Part shown: piece after piece, positions 50,952 to 59,753 of the stretch | Layout: every line of letters starts with the position of its first letter | Position numbering within the stretch: the stretch's first letter is position 1 | NCBI GenBank assembly: GCA_043513815.1 | Contig: CP121313.1 | Coordinates: 1,488,001 to 1,552,000 of the forward strand | DNA length: 64,000 nt | Direction of reading: 5' to 3' | Origin: JANQIO01 sp043513815 | Lineage (GTDB): Bacteria > Pseudomonadota > Gammaproteobacteria > Pseudomonadales > Halieaceae | The notes under the pieces: generated by a model | Told to the model about the DNA's origin: nothing | Databases searched by the model: none | What the model saw: the letters and a program-made list of their open reading frames with translations, nothing else | Translations under genes and position numbers: made by a program

Positions 50952-51617
50952 ATGATTACGCTGCACGGGTTTGCCTACAGCAATTACTACAACATTGTTA
51001 AACACGTGCTGATGCACAAGGGCCTGGCCTTCCAGGAAGACCTGCAGTATGGCGGTAATGACGCCTATCTGGCCGTCAGCCCGATGGGCAAGATTCCCTC
51101 CATGACCACTGAGAACGGCGGCCATCTCAGTGAATCCAGCGTCTGCTGTGACTACCTGGAAGACGCCTATCCCGACGCCAACCCCCTTTACCCGGTTGAC
51201 CCGCTGCAGCGGGGCAGGGTGCGTCAACTAATGAAAGTGGCCGAGCTGTATCTCGAGCTGCCCTGCCGCCGCACCATTCCCTTTGCCTTTACCGGATCGG
51301 AGGCCCCGGACAGCCTCAAGCAGGAAATTCGCGAGGTGGTAGAGCGCGGCATCAAGGCCATGAATGCCCTGTGCCGCTTTGAGCCCTACCTGCTCGGCAG
51401 TGAGCTCACCATGGCGGATATCTATGTGCGTTATGTCCTCAAGGTGGTCTCCCTGGGCAGCGAGAAAATCGGCTGGGACATCGTCGCCCAGATCGACGGC
51501 CTCGCCGAATGGCAGGCGATGATGGCGGACAGCGATATCGCCCGTCGTATCGATGCCGACGAGGAGGCCAATGGCCCCGAGTTCTTTGCCCATCTCAAGG
51601 AGCGGTTTGGGATTTAG
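50952..51617 (+). CDS. Glutathione S-transferase
   Basis: A 221-residue protein. Thioredoxin-like N domain (ITLHGFAYSNYYNIVKHVLM, YLAVSPMGKIPSMTTENGGH, LSESSVCCDYLEDAYPDANP with the Glu-Ser glutathione motif) and a helical C-terminal domain (YLLGSELTMADIYVRYVLKV). The N-terminal catalytic Tyr or Ser candidate is in AYSNYYN. Cytoplasmic conjugation or reduction; substrate not deducible. Start ATG 50952, upstream in-frame codons not needed. Confidence 0.88.
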   Translation: MITLHGFAYSNYYNIVKHVLMHKGLAFQEDLQYGGNDAYLAVSPMGKIPSMTTENGGHLSESSVCCDYLEDAYPDANPLYPVDPLQRGRVRQLMKVAELYLELPCRRTIPFAFTGSEAPDSLKQEIREVVERGIKAMNALCRFEPYLLGSELTMADIYVRYVLKVVSLGSEKIGWDIVAQIDGLAEWQAMMADSDIARRIDADEEANGPEFFAHLKERFGI

Positions 51618-51666
51618 CGGCCCTATCTCCCCTCTGATAGATTCGGCGCTCGACGGGACCGGGCGG

Positions 51667-52308
51667 CTAATCTCGCTCCTTGAGCGGTCGGTCTGGCTTG
51701 GCGTAGTTGAAGCGGGCCAGCCGGCGCGGGGCATAATAGGCGTCAAGCCCGGCCGCGGAGACGCTGTCCAGTGTCTGCAGGTCGATCCAGCCGTCCTCGC
51801 CGATGGCGTCACTGTCGAGTGTCACCTCGACTATCTCACCAATAACCAGATGGGTTCCGTTGAGCTCGATATCCAGGGTCTGGCGGTGCTGTAGACCGAT
51901 GCTGAGGTGACTTTCCGCCACATAGGGGGCGGCTAGCCGCTGGCCGTAGCGGGGCGTCAGCCCGGTGGCCCCGAACTCGGAGACGTCGGCATCGTAGCGC
52001 GCACTGGTCTGGTGGGCGGCGGCTGCAATGCCGCTGTGTACGTGGTTGATGGTGTACTCGCCGCTGCTGCGAATGTTCTCCAGCGTATCCCGGGTAACGG
52101 TATCGGGCCTGCTGATCAGCCCCAGTAGCGGCGGGTTGGCGCCGACATGGACGACCGACGTGAAAATGGCGAGGTTGTCGTGGCCGTCGAGGCTGCGGGT
52201 GCCTACCAGGTTGGCGGGCTTGAAACCGGACAGGGCGTTCACGAAGAACACCCGGTACCGATCCTCCATGGCGGCGATGTCTTCACCGCCGAGAACAATG
52301 TTCGGCAC
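51667..52308 (-). CDS. Flavin reductase-like (FMN-binding split barrel) protein
   Basis: A 213-residue protein. RYRVFFVNALSGFKPANLVG, TRSLDGHDNLAIFTSVVHVG, PPLLGLISRPDT, EYTINHVHSGIAAAAHQTSA, with the flavin reductase/DIM6-type FMN-binding signature (N...F.S..G..P). Family members reduce flavin with NAD(P)H or act as flavin-dependent monooxygenase partners. GTG 52308; a shorter start ATG about 40 bp downstream is possible. Minus strand; the glutathione peroxidase gene is immediately upstream, 32 bp away. Confidence 0.86.
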   Translation of the reverse strand: MPNIVLGGEDIAAMEDRYRVFFVNALSGFKPANLVGTRSLDGHDNLAIFTSVVHVGANPPLLGLISRPDTVTRDTLENIRSSGEYTINHVHSGIAAAAHQTSARYDADVSEFGATGLTPRYGQRLAAPYVAESHLSIGLQHRQTLDIELNGTHLVIGEIVEVTLDSDAIGEDGWIDLQTLDSVSAAGLDAYYAPRRLARFNYAKPDRPLKERD

Positions 52309-52339
52309 AAGCGCCTGCCGGTTTTGTTGCGATCAGGCC

Positions 52340-52885
52340 CTACTGGGCGGCGAGAGCGTTCTCGATGGCCTGGCGCAGCTCCGGGTCTTCCGGCGTGGTG
52401 CGGCTGTCCCACTTGGCGACCACGTTGCCGTCACGATCAATCAGGTACTTGGTGAAATTCCAGCGCGGTGCGCCCTTGGCGGCTGCCAGTTCGGCAAACA
52501 GGGGGTGTGCTTCACTGCCCTTGACCGGAATTTCCGAGTACATGTCAAAAGTAACGCCGTAGTTGATATAGCAAATTTCGGCCGTCTTTTCGGCGCTGTC
52601 AGCTTCCTGGTTGAATGAGTCTGACGGAAAGCCGGCAACGGCCAGGCCCTTGTCACCGTATTCTTCGTAGAGTGCTTCAAGGCCCTTGAACTGGGGCGTG
52701 AAGCCACAGTGGCTGGCGGTGTTGATGACCAGTACCGGCTTGCCTTCGTAGGCCTGGCACAGGTTGACGGAGTCCTTCGACCGCAGCTTCTGCATGTCGT
52801 GGTTGAGAATGTCAGGGCAGCTGGCCAGCGATTCGACAGAAAAGCCGAGAGCCAGCGTTGCAATGAGAGCGCGCAGGGTGGTCAT
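52340..52885 (-). CDS. Glutathione peroxidase-family protein, exported
   Basis: A 181-residue protein. A signal peptide (MTTLRALIATLALGFSVESL, A) is followed by the peroxidase fold: PVLVINTASHCGFTPQFKGL has the catalytic Cys in place of selenocysteine; Gln and Trp of the catalytic triad appear in ...QFKGLEAL and APRWNFTKYLID. A periplasmic thiol peroxidase, likely thioredoxin- or glutathione-dependent. ATG 52885 has GGAG six bases before; 52888 is an alternative. Confidence 0.9.
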   Translation of the reverse strand: MTTLRALIATLALGFSVESLASCPDILNHDMQKLRSKDSVNLCQAYEGKPVLVINTASHCGFTPQFKGLEALYEEYGDKGLAVAGFPSDSFNQEADSAEKTAEICYINYGVTFDMYSEIPVKGSEAHPLFAELAAAKGAPRWNFTKYLIDRDGNVVAKWDSRTTPEDPELRQAIENALAAQ

Positions 52886-52996
52886 CATGATCTCCAATAC
52901 AGGGTTGTTACCTGGTTGTTGCTTGCGAATGATGGGTGTACTCATGAGCAGCAGAAAACCGGATGGTCTTCTGCCTCGGTCATGCAGTGTTGATTG

Positions 52997-53236
52997 TCAC
53001 TCTCTGTTACGCAGGCCGCGGCTGCACAGTTCAATATCGTTCTGTGCGGTGTTGATGCCCAGCCAGCCCCACAGGTAACAGCGGGCCAATACGCCATTAA
53101 GGATCAGGAAGGTGGCGATCACGAGGACAATGAGTTCCAGCAGGCCGATTTCCGGCTGGGTCAGTGCGATGGACGCCAGTACGCAGCCCAATAGCGGCCG
53201 CACGACTCTTTCGAACAGGCTAAGATTGGGTTTCAT
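52997..53236 (-). CDS. DUF2892/YgaP-type membrane protein
   Basis: A 79-residue protein. Two hydrophobic helices (LFERVVRPLLGCVLASIALT and IGLLELIVLVIATFLILNGV) then ARCYLWGWLGINTAQNDIEL and a short tail with one more Cys. Matches the DUF2892 inner-membrane domain (as in the C-terminal part of YgaP). Function unclear. ATG 53236. Confidence 0.82.
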   Translation of the reverse strand: MKPNLSLFERVVRPLLGCVLASIALTQPEIGLLELIVLVIATFLILNGVLARCYLWGWLGINTAQNDIELCSRGLRNRE

Positions 53237-53304
53237 GGTAAACAATACGGGAAATTCGAGTAGTTGGATGTTTCGCAGATGGTTTTTTTTTCACCTACAC
53301 TTAA

Positions 53305-54099
53305 GTGAAGTTCGACGGTTTCCAAATCTTGCTGAAGCATAAAAACAGTTTTCGTTTCTCAAGCTGTAGCCGCTGTCTGGAAGCCGGTTGCTGGATTGCT
53401 GGGCTGATTTTTAGTGGCGCCTTTCTGGCTCATTCCGCGGCTGGTGAATTACAGCGCAGCGCGGGCCTCGCCAACGCCCAGGCGGCCTGGGCCGAACCCA
53501 CCAGTTCGGCGGCCGAAGCGGGTGTCAGTTCGCAAGCGGATCCGCTAGTACAGGCCCCGATCCATGCGGGTCGCGCTGGGTTCAATGGCTCTGCGGCGGT
53601 CCCAGAGCTCGCTTCTACGCTGACGACCGGCTCGCCGGATCAAAGTCTCTGGTCGGATTCACGCATAGCGGCCTGGAAGGCGAGCACACCTCAGCCCGTG
53701 TTGGCGATACTGGAGATGCCTTCCGTGGGGCTTCAGGTGCCCGTGTTTGAGGGCGACATGGTGCGGGGGCCGGCCTGGATTGCCGGCACGGCACTGCCCG
53801 GTGAGACGGGCAATTCAGGTATAGCCGGCCACCGTGACGGTTACTTTCGGGCCCTGAAAGACACTGAGGTCGGCGCCAGCGTGCTGCTGCGCACCGCCGC
53901 TGGCCAGCAACACTACGTGGTGGACGATATTCGAATCGTCGACCCCCTGGATGTCGAAGTGCTCGATCCCACCAATGATCACACGATCACCCTGGTCACC
54001 TGCTACCCCTTTTACTTTGTCGGTTCTGCACCACAGCGTTACATCGTCCGGGCACGTCTCGACAATTACACCGTAACCGCCTACACGGGCGAACTTTGA
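53305..54099 (+). CDS. Sortase (class D-like)
   Basis: A 264-residue protein. N-terminal anchor (GCWIAGLIFSGAFLAHSAAG), then a low-complexity Ala/Ser/Gly linker (50-125) and the sortase barrel: LEMPSVGLQVPVFEGDMVRG, GNSGIAGHRDGYFRALK with catalytic His176, DHTITLVTCYPFYFVGSAPQ with Cys233 in TLxTC, and the Arg of RYIVRAR. It cleaves a sorting signal and joins substrate to an amine in the envelope. GTG start at 53305; no good RBS, so the start may be later. The next gene encodes the presumed substrate. Confidence 0.86.
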   Translation: MKFDGFQILLKHKNSFRFSSCSRCLEAGCWIAGLIFSGAFLAHSAAGELQRSAGLANAQAAWAEPTSSAAEAGVSSQADPLVQAPIHAGRAGFNGSAAVPELASTLTTGSPDQSLWSDSRIAAWKASTPQPVLAILEMPSVGLQVPVFEGDMVRGPAWIAGTALPGETGNSGIAGHRDGYFRALKDTEVGASVLLRTAAGQQHYVVDDIRIVDPLDVEVLDPTNDHTITLVTCYPFYFVGSAPQRYIVRARLDNYTVTAYTGEL

Positions 54100-54113
54100 C
54101 AAGGAGCTTTAAG

Positions 54114-54698
54114 ATGAGCTTGAACAGACTAGTGTTGCTCGCAGCCATGCTGGGGCTTGTTACCGGACCCGGGGCCTATGCCCAGGATGACCTGACCTGC
54201 GATGATATTCAGTGGTCACGAGTCGTCACCGACCAGTACCCGAGTATCGATGACGCCTGCAACGCGGTGATGATGAAGAACAACGCCATGTTTGCGCGTA
54301 TTTCTGTGGAAGTGCAGCGCGTACGCAGTAACACCATTACCTTCAAGGTGCTGAACCGTGACGGCAGCTCGGGCGGCATTTACTCACAGAACGTGGGCAC
54401 CTCCTGGCGCGCCAACATCGGTGGGCGAAGCTACCGGGCCCGCGACCTGACCCGCGGTACCCGCCTCAATGTCTACCTGCCGCCCGATCGTTGGGCCGTG
54501 GTGCACGAGGACGAGGACGGTCCGGACATCGAAGACGCCATCCCACTGGTCGCCGCCCCCATGCTGCCGGCAACGGCCAGCCAGTGGCCGCTGGTTGGTG
54601 CTGTTGGTGCCGGGTTGCTGCTGTGCGGTGCCGGCTTCACGCTGCTGCGGCTGCAGTCATCGCGCCAGCCGGTGGAGCGTCGCAGGCAGCGTCGCTAA
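54114..54698 (+). CDS. Sortase-substrate-like exported protein with LPATA signal
   Basis: A 194-residue protein. Signal peptide (MSLNRLVLLAAMLGLVTGPG, AYAQ), a 110-residue domain of unknown function (DLTCDDIQWSRVVTDQYPSI, VEVQRVRSNTITFKVLNRDG), then LPATA at 151-155, a hydrophobic span (SQWPLVGAVGAGLLLCGAGF) and a basic end (RRRQRR). This is a full C-terminal cell-wall-type sorting signal. LPxTA is the motif type used by class D sortases such as Bacillus anthracis SrtC. Start ATG 54114 has AAGGAGC at good spacing; it follows the sortase gene by 14 bp. Confidence 0.8.
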   Translation: MSLNRLVLLAAMLGLVTGPGAYAQDDLTCDDIQWSRVVTDQYPSIDDACNAVMMKNNAMFARISVEVQRVRSNTITFKVLNRDGSSGGIYSQNVGTSWRANIGGRSYRARDLTRGTRLNVYLPPDRWAVVHEDEDGPDIEDAIPLVAAPMLPATASQWPLVGAVGAGLLLCGAGFTLLRLQSSRQPVERRRQRR

Positions 54699-54777
54699 TC
54701 ACCCGCAGGCTCGCCCTGCTGTAGATTGCCGGGCGCTGCGGTGCTCGGCTCTTCCGGTCTCCACGCGGAGGGTGGCC

Positions 54778-55119
54778 TCAGTCGTCGACCCAGACCTTGC
54801 GAATCGGTTCGCCGAAGTCATCGTAGATGGTTTTGCGTCGAGGGCGTTTCAGACGGGAGCGTTTGGGGACACTTTGGCGACCGCGCTTGAGCTGTGAGCG
54901 ACGGGATTCAATAGCCGCCACCACATCCGGCACGAAGGTGCGAGTGCTGCGTGGCTCGGAAAACAGCCGGCTGGCCTGGAAGGTCTGCGGCTTGTCAGGA
55001 TCGTTGCCGGTGGCGCCCGCCGGGACTTCCTCGACCTTGCCACCCTGGTTGAGGTAGCGGCGAGTTTCCTGTTCCAGCGCGGAGCGGAGGTCGGCTTTCG
55101 TGGGCAGCTTTTTCACCAT
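54778..55119 (-). CDS. SutA-like small basic protein
   Basis: A 113-residue protein. LRSALEQETRRYLNQGGKVE then EVPAGATGNDPDKPQTFQAS resembles the C-terminal RNA-polymerase-binding part of SutA-type regulators (xFLxxGGKVQEI). The rest is very basic (LKRGRQSVPKRSRLKRPRRK) and ends DFGEPIRKVWVDD. Possibly a transcription-associated DNA- or RNA-binding factor. Start ATG 55119; longer open frame upstream is not supported. 25 bp downstream of the XRE-type gene's stop, same strand. Confidence 0.55.
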   Translation of the reverse strand: MVKKLPTKADLRSALEQETRRYLNQGGKVEEVPAGATGNDPDKPQTFQASRLFSEPRSTRTFVPDVVAAIESRRSQLKRGRQSVPKRSRLKRPRRKTIYDDFGEPIRKVWVDD

Positions 55120-55144
55120 AAGCGACAAACTATAGCACCGCCGC

Positions 55145-55957
55145 TCAGCGCTTGGGAGTTTTGTCTCCTTTGGGCTTTGCCCGCGCCGCCGGCTTTGCGG
55201 AGGCTCCAGTCGTCTTTCCACTGCTGCGCTTTGGCGCGGGTTTTTTCTTCGCCGGCGTTTTCTTTTTGGCTTTGGCTGCTGTTTTTTTCGGCGCCGGCCT
55301 GGGCCTGGTCACCGCCTCCACGGCGACTTTGGGGCGCTTGCGTTTGCGCGGCGCCGGCTCGACCTGGTTGGCGGCCTTCTCCTTCTGCATGACGTCCAGC
55401 ACCAGCGTGGTCGCGGAATCGACGTACTGCACCAGCCGGTCGTATTCGTCGTCGGTCAGCGAGCGCAGCTCGTCGTGTTTACGGTACAGGTTGATCCAGC
55501 GCCGTTCGCGCTCGAACTGCACCGGCAGCACCATCACGCCCCATTGCTCCAGGGTGTCACCCAGTGCCGGGTTGTAGGTGCGCATGAATTTGACCAGGAA
55601 GGGGATAGGGTCGTGGCGGGCAATCAGCGAGGCCGAGCGAAAGGCCAGCTCCAGCGGCATGATGCGCTCGCCGCTCTCGATGTCCTCCAGCAGGTTGTCG
55701 TCCTTGACGCCCATGGCCACGGTCAGCTCGCGCAGGCTCATGCCAGCGGTCTCGCGGGCGTCGCGCAGGAAACGGCCAGCGTCGGCCATGGCATCCAGGC
55801 GCTCGGGTTCCAGGGTTTTCAGCACCGTGGATTGAAGCCAGTTCTCCCCGAACATCAGGGTCATGGCGGCGGTGGAGCGCGCCACGTCCAGGGTCTGGCC
55901 AGCGACCTGGCCAGTCAGTCGGGTGAGTTGCTCCAGCAGGGAGCGCTCTTCGCTCAT
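55145..55957 (-). CDS. XRE-family protein with histone-H1-like basic tail
   Basis: A 270-residue protein. A helical N-terminus is followed by an XRE-like helix-turn-helix at about 60-110 (FLRDARETAGMSLRELTVAM, GVKDDNLLEDIESGERIMPL). Residues 110-195 are helical (FLVKFMRTYNPALGDTLEQW, LRSLTDDEYDRLVQYVDSAT). The last 70 residues are Lys/Ala/Pro-rich (KKTAAKAKKKTPAKKKPAPK), like histone H1 or AlgP-type proteins, suggesting non-specific DNA binding. A regulator joined to a nucleoid-like tail; targets unknown. Likely co-transcribed with the SutA-like gene. Confidence 0.78.
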   Translation of the reverse strand: MSEERSLLEQLTRLTGQVAGQTLDVARSTAAMTLMFGENWLQSTVLKTLEPERLDAMADAGRFLRDARETAGMSLRELTVAMGVKDDNLLEDIESGERIMPLELAFRSASLIARHDPIPFLVKFMRTYNPALGDTLEQWGVMVLPVQFERERRWINLYRKHDELRSLTDDEYDRLVQYVDSATTLVLDVMQKEKAANQVEPAPRKRKRPKVAVEAVTRPRPAPKKTAAKAKKKTPAKKKPAPKRSSGKTTGASAKPAARAKPKGDKTPKR

Positions 55958-56039
55958 GGTGTCGCCTCGCGGCAGTGCGTCACCTGCAGTCTAGGTCTTT
56001 GCCGGGGCCACGTGAACACCTGTCGCCCGTAAACCTTGT

Positions 56040-56606
56040 TCAGACGCCTCCGAGGTAGTGGCTGCTGAACGCGGGAATCGCCTCCAGCTGGCTGCTCAAT
56101 TCGTAGACGCGCTCATAGCGGGTTTCGCGAATCAGCCAGCGGCCGTCCACTTTTTCGTAGCGATCCCAGTACAGGGCGGTTCCGGTGGTAAAGAAGCTGT
56201 GGTCCAGCACCCACATATTGTCCGCCAGGTACCAGATGCCTGTGGCTTCCGTGTCGCTCAGTACCTGGATCTCCGGGTGGTGGCCATTGTGATGACCCAC
56301 GGCGCGGCTGTTGAAGGCCTGGCCCACATTGCTGACATACTCGTCCTTGCCGGTGAGTTTCCACTCGTAGTTGCCGCCCTTGAAGTGCACCAGCACATCG
56401 TCGTGGAACAGGGTGGCGAGTTCTTCCAGGTTGGCGGTATCAATACAGCGGAAATAGGCATACTTGAGCTGGCGGATCGCCTCCATATCCATCAGCCGCT
56501 GCACGTCTTTGCGCAGCGCCTCGATATCCCCGCCACTGGCCTCCAGCGGCAGCCCCTCACTGATACCCATATGCGCTTTGTTGAGCGTTGCCCGTTGATC
56601 GGTCAT
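56040..56606 (-). CDS. SnoaL-like (NTF2-fold) protein
   Basis: A 188-residue protein. DMEAIRQLKYAYFRCIDTAN followed by LEELATLFHDDVLVHFKGGN, then EIQVLSDTEATGIWYLADNM and ALYWDRYEKVDGRWLIRETR is the SnoaL_4-type pattern of the NTF2 superfamily (isomerases, dehydratases, hydrolases of steroid- or aromatic-like ligands). The active-site Tyr and Asp candidates (YAYFRCID) are present. Substrate unknown. ATG 56606. Confidence 0.82.
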   Translation of the reverse strand: MTDQRATLNKAHMGISEGLPLEASGGDIEALRKDVQRLMDMEAIRQLKYAYFRCIDTANLEELATLFHDDVLVHFKGGNYEWKLTGKDEYVSNVGQAFNSRAVGHHNGHHPEIQVLSDTEATGIWYLADNMWVLDHSFFTTGTALYWDRYEKVDGRWLIRETRYERVYELSSQLEAIPAFSSHYLGGV

Positions 56607-56933
56607 TTCGAATCCCCCGTTTGACGTTGTTCTAATGGTAGCCGCGCTCGCCAGCAGGGGAAGTACGACTATTCATGCTTGGCTGGGTTTCTGGGGTTTC
56701 TGGGGTTTCTGGGGTTTCGGATGCCGCAGGCCGCCAGTGCAGTACCCGGGACCCCGCCTCGATGCGATATCAGTGCGTCGTTTCTATCTTGATCGATTGG
56801 CTATGGCTGCTATCGAGCGAATAATAGGGGACAGACCCCGTGCGGGGTCAGTCCCCCATTCTGGCGCATCGCTGGTGCCACACCTGATTTCGGGGTCGAC
56901 CCAGTTCGCGCCCGCACTACGGAGCACAAAGCT
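56607..56933. other. Gene-free interval with short repeats
   Basis: 327 bp with no gene I can support. It holds a 9-bp tandem repeat (TGGGGTTTC, three exact units and one shorter, 56684-56718) and an imperfect hairpin GGGGACAGACCCC / GGGGTCAGTCCCCC at 56827-56857 (loop GTGC), a member of the same GGGGTCAGACCCC family seen at about 2990, 3033 and 7446. Confidence 0.75.
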
Positions 56934-59696
56934 TCAGACGGAAACGATCAGCCGCAGGCCCTGAAGCTGTAGGCTTGCATGGGTGATGTGCGCCGCGCAT
57001 TCCTCGATGCGGTGGCTGATGTGGTCGATCTCCGACTGGCGAATCGCCGGGTTGATAGCGCGCAGGGCTTCCAGGCGCGACTGTTCTGCGCCCAGCTCCT
57101 TGCGCATGCGGGCCTCAGCCTCCGCCAGGACTTCCACCCGGCGAGCGTCCGCGAGGCTGCCGGCGCGCTGCATCTTCTCCTCGGCCTGGCTGTGTACCTG
57201 CTTGATAATCTGCAGGGCCACCGGCTTTTTGACCTTTTCACACAGCTCGTTGAGGCGCTCGTGGGGCATGATTTCCGCCAGGTCCTTGCCGCGGCTGTCC
57301 ACCAGCAGGCGGATCGGCGACAGGGGCAGGAAGCGCTCGACCTGCAGGTACTTCGGTGCAACACAGTTGATGCAGTAGATGCACTCCAGCAGCAAAGTGC
57401 CCGCGGGTATGCCTTTCAGTGACAGGGTGGCGATCGCCGCGTTGCCCAGTTCCGTGGAGGCCACCATGTCCATGGCTTCCACCATGATCGGATGTTCCCA
57501 GGTCAGGAAGGCCATATCTTCCCGCGCCAGAGCCTGCTCGCGACTGAACGTCAGCGTGGTGCCGTCTTCCTGCAGACCGGGAAAGTGGCCGGTGAGCATG
57601 TGGTCGGTGGGTCGCAGAATGACCGCGTTTTCGGAATGGTACTCATGGTCAACGCCGTAGCTTTCGCACAGCATTTCCAGGTAGTCGGCAAGGTCATCGC
57701 TGGCCTCGGCCGCCTCGATGTCAGCGATCATGGCCGCGGCCACCTCAGGCTTGCAGGAATTGCGCTCCAGCAGTCGGTCGCGGCCTTCGCGCAGCTCGGC
57801 GCGGGTTTGGGCGGTGAACGCGGCGCTGTCGGCGATCAGTGCTTCGAGGCCGTCGTCCGGGGCCAGCAGCTGGGCGCGCAGTCGGTCTTCAAACTGCTGG
57901 AAAATGGCGAAGCCCGCCGAGCAGCTCTCCTCGAACTGATTGAGGCCCTCGTGGTACCAGCGCAGCAGGGTTTCCTGGGCCGTGCCCTGCAGGTAGGGCA
58001 CGTGAATGTCGACCTGCTCGGTCTGGCCAATACGGTCGAGGCGACCGATGCGCTGCTCCAGCAGATCCGGGTTCAGCGGCAGGTCGAACAGCACCAGGTG
58101 ATGGGCAAACTGGAAGTTGCGGCCTTCCGAGCCGATCTCCGAGCAGACCAGGGTCTGGGCGCCGCCCTCGGTGTCGGCAAAGTAGGCGGCCGCGCGGTCC
58201 CGCTCGAGAATGGTCAGGCCCTCGTAGAAGGCGGCACTGCGAATTCCGGCGCGCAGGTGCAGGTAGTGTTCCAGGGCGATGGCGGTGGCGGCGTGGGCAC
58301 AGATCACCAGCACCTTTTCCGGGCGCAGCTCCTTGAGCTTTTGTTCCAGCCAGCCCACCCGCGGGTCGTCGCTGACCCATGACTCGTCTTCACTCAGGGT
58401 GTCCGGGTACAACGCCGCCAAAACCGGGTCATCGCCGCCGCCGTCGGTGGCAGGGGCGGGCAGGGGATAGGCATGCAGTTTGCGTTCGGGGAAACCGGTG
58501 ATGCTCGCCCGCGAGTTGCGGAACAACACCCGGCCGGTGCCGTGCCGGTCCAGCAGTTCGGCAATGGCCTGCTCGTTGTCGCCGGCGGCTTCCAGTTTTT
58601 CCAGTTCTTCGTTGAGGGCACGGTAGCCCTGCTCTTCGGCAATGAACTGCTCGAGGTCGTGGAAGCGGTCCGGGTCCAGCAGGCGCAGGCGGGCAAAGTG
58701 ACTGGCCTGGCCCACCTGTTCGGGGGTGGCGGTCAGCAGTAACAGGCCCGCGGTCTGCGCTGACAGCGCCTCGATAAAGCGGTAGTCGTCGCCGGCTTCT
58801 TCCGGTGTCCAGTGCAGGTGGTGGGCTTCGTCCAGGACCGCCAGGTCCCAGCCCGCGTCGATGGCCTGTTGGGCCAGGGCCGGGTCGTCTTCAAACAGCG
58901 ACAGGCTGGTCAGTACCAGCTGTTCGGCCTCGAAGGGGTTGCCCGCGTCCATCTCATCGGCGAACGGGTTGTCTTCGTCCAGCTCTTTCATGGCCTGGAT
59001 GCGTTCGGCATCGAACAGGGCGAAATGCAGGTTGAAGCGGCGCAGCATTTCCACCAGCCACTGGTGCAGCAAAGTTTCCGGCACAATGATGAGTACCCGG
59101 GATGCGCGGCCCGTGAGCAGCTGCTGCTGGATAATCATGCCGGCTTCAATGGTCTTGCCCAGCCCGACCTCGTCTGCCAGCAGCACCCGTGGTGCGTGGC
59201 GGCGGCCGACTTCGGCGGCAATATACACCTGGTGGGGCAGCAGGCTGGTGCGAGAACCGATCAGGCCGCGGGCCGGCGACTGCTGCAGGCGATCCAGCTG
59301 CTCAAGCGTGGCCACCCGCAGGGCGAAGTCGCTGTTGCGATCAAAATGGCCGTTGAGCAGGCGCTGCTGCGGCGTGGTGAGCTGGACAAAGCAGTCCAGC
59401 TCCAGCTCGCTGATGGTGACTTCGGCGTCGTGGTGATCAAGGCCGGTGTAGAACAGGATGCCCTGGACTTCTTCCACATCGCTCACCACCAGTTCGACAT
59501 CATCGAGGGTGGTGACGTGATCACCGGCCTTGAAGCGCAGCCGCGTCAGCGGTGCGTTTTCACTGGCGTAGGTGCGCTCTTCCCCTACGGCGGGGAAACT
59601 GACGGTGACCCGACGGCCATCCAGTTCGGCAATAATGCCAAGTCCCAACTGGGCGTCAGCGTGGCTGACCCAGCGTTGTCCAACTATGTAATCCAC
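56934..59696 (-). CDS. rapA: RNA polymerase-associated protein RapA (Swi2/Snf2)
   Basis: A 920-residue protein of RapA length. N-terminal Tudor-like domains (YIVGQRWVSHADAQLGLGII, HDAEVTISELELDCFVQLTT), Snf2 ATPase VLLADEVGLGKTIEAGMIIQ, VLIIVPETLLHQWLVEMLRR, LAVLDEAHHLHWTPEEA, LLLTATPEQVGQ, and VLICAHAATAIALEHYL, LLEQRIGRLDRIGQ, then the RapA C-terminal domain (PAGTLLLECIYCINCVAPKY). It releases stalled polymerase and recycles it under stress. ATG 59696. Confidence 0.95.
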   Translation of the reverse strand: MDYIVGQRWVSHADAQLGLGIIAELDGRRVTVSFPAVGEERTYASENAPLTRLRFKAGDHVTTLDDVELVVSDVEEVQGILFYTGLDHHDAEVTISELELDCFVQLTTPQQRLLNGHFDRNSDFALRVATLEQLDRLQQSPARGLIGSRTSLLPHQVYIAAEVGRRHAPRVLLADEVGLGKTIEAGMIIQQQLLTGRASRVLIIVPETLLHQWLVEMLRRFNLHFALFDAERIQAMKELDEDNPFADEMDAGNPFEAEQLVLTSLSLFEDDPALAQQAIDAGWDLAVLDEAHHLHWTPEEAGDDYRFIEALSAQTAGLLLLTATPEQVGQASHFARLRLLDPDRFHDLEQFIAEEQGYRALNEELEKLEAAGDNEQAIAELLDRHGTGRVLFRNSRASITGFPERKLHAYPLPAPATDGGGDDPVLAALYPDTLSEDESWVSDDPRVGWLEQKLKELRPEKVLVICAHAATAIALEHYLHLRAGIRSAAFYEGLTILERDRAAAYFADTEGGAQTLVCSEIGSEGRNFQFAHHLVLFDLPLNPDLLEQRIGRLDRIGQTEQVDIHVPYLQGTAQETLLRWYHEGLNQFEESCSAGFAIFQQFEDRLRAQLLAPDDGLEALIADSAAFTAQTRAELREGRDRLLERNSCKPEVAAAMIADIEAAEASDDLADYLEMLCESYGVDHEYHSENAVILRPTDHMLTGHFPGLQEDGTTLTFSREQALAREDMAFLTWEHPIMVEAMDMVASTELGNAAIATLSLKGIPAGTLLLECIYCINCVAPKYLQVERFLPLSPIRLLVDSRGKDLAEIMPHERLNELCEKVKKPVALQIIKQVHSQAEEKMQRAGSLADARRVEVLAEAEARMRKELGAEQSRLEALRAINPAIRQSEIDHISHRIEECAAHITHASLQLQGLRLIVSV

Positions 59697-59753
59697 AGAT
59701 TGTTACTGCACCCGTTAAATGGTCGCGGAGTCTAGCACGGTGTCAGTGCGCGA

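Noticed and set aside
56635..56964. Open frame with WGFWGFWGF repeats
   Set aside because: Reading of the 9-bp tandem repeat; no RBS and it runs into the rapA 3' end.
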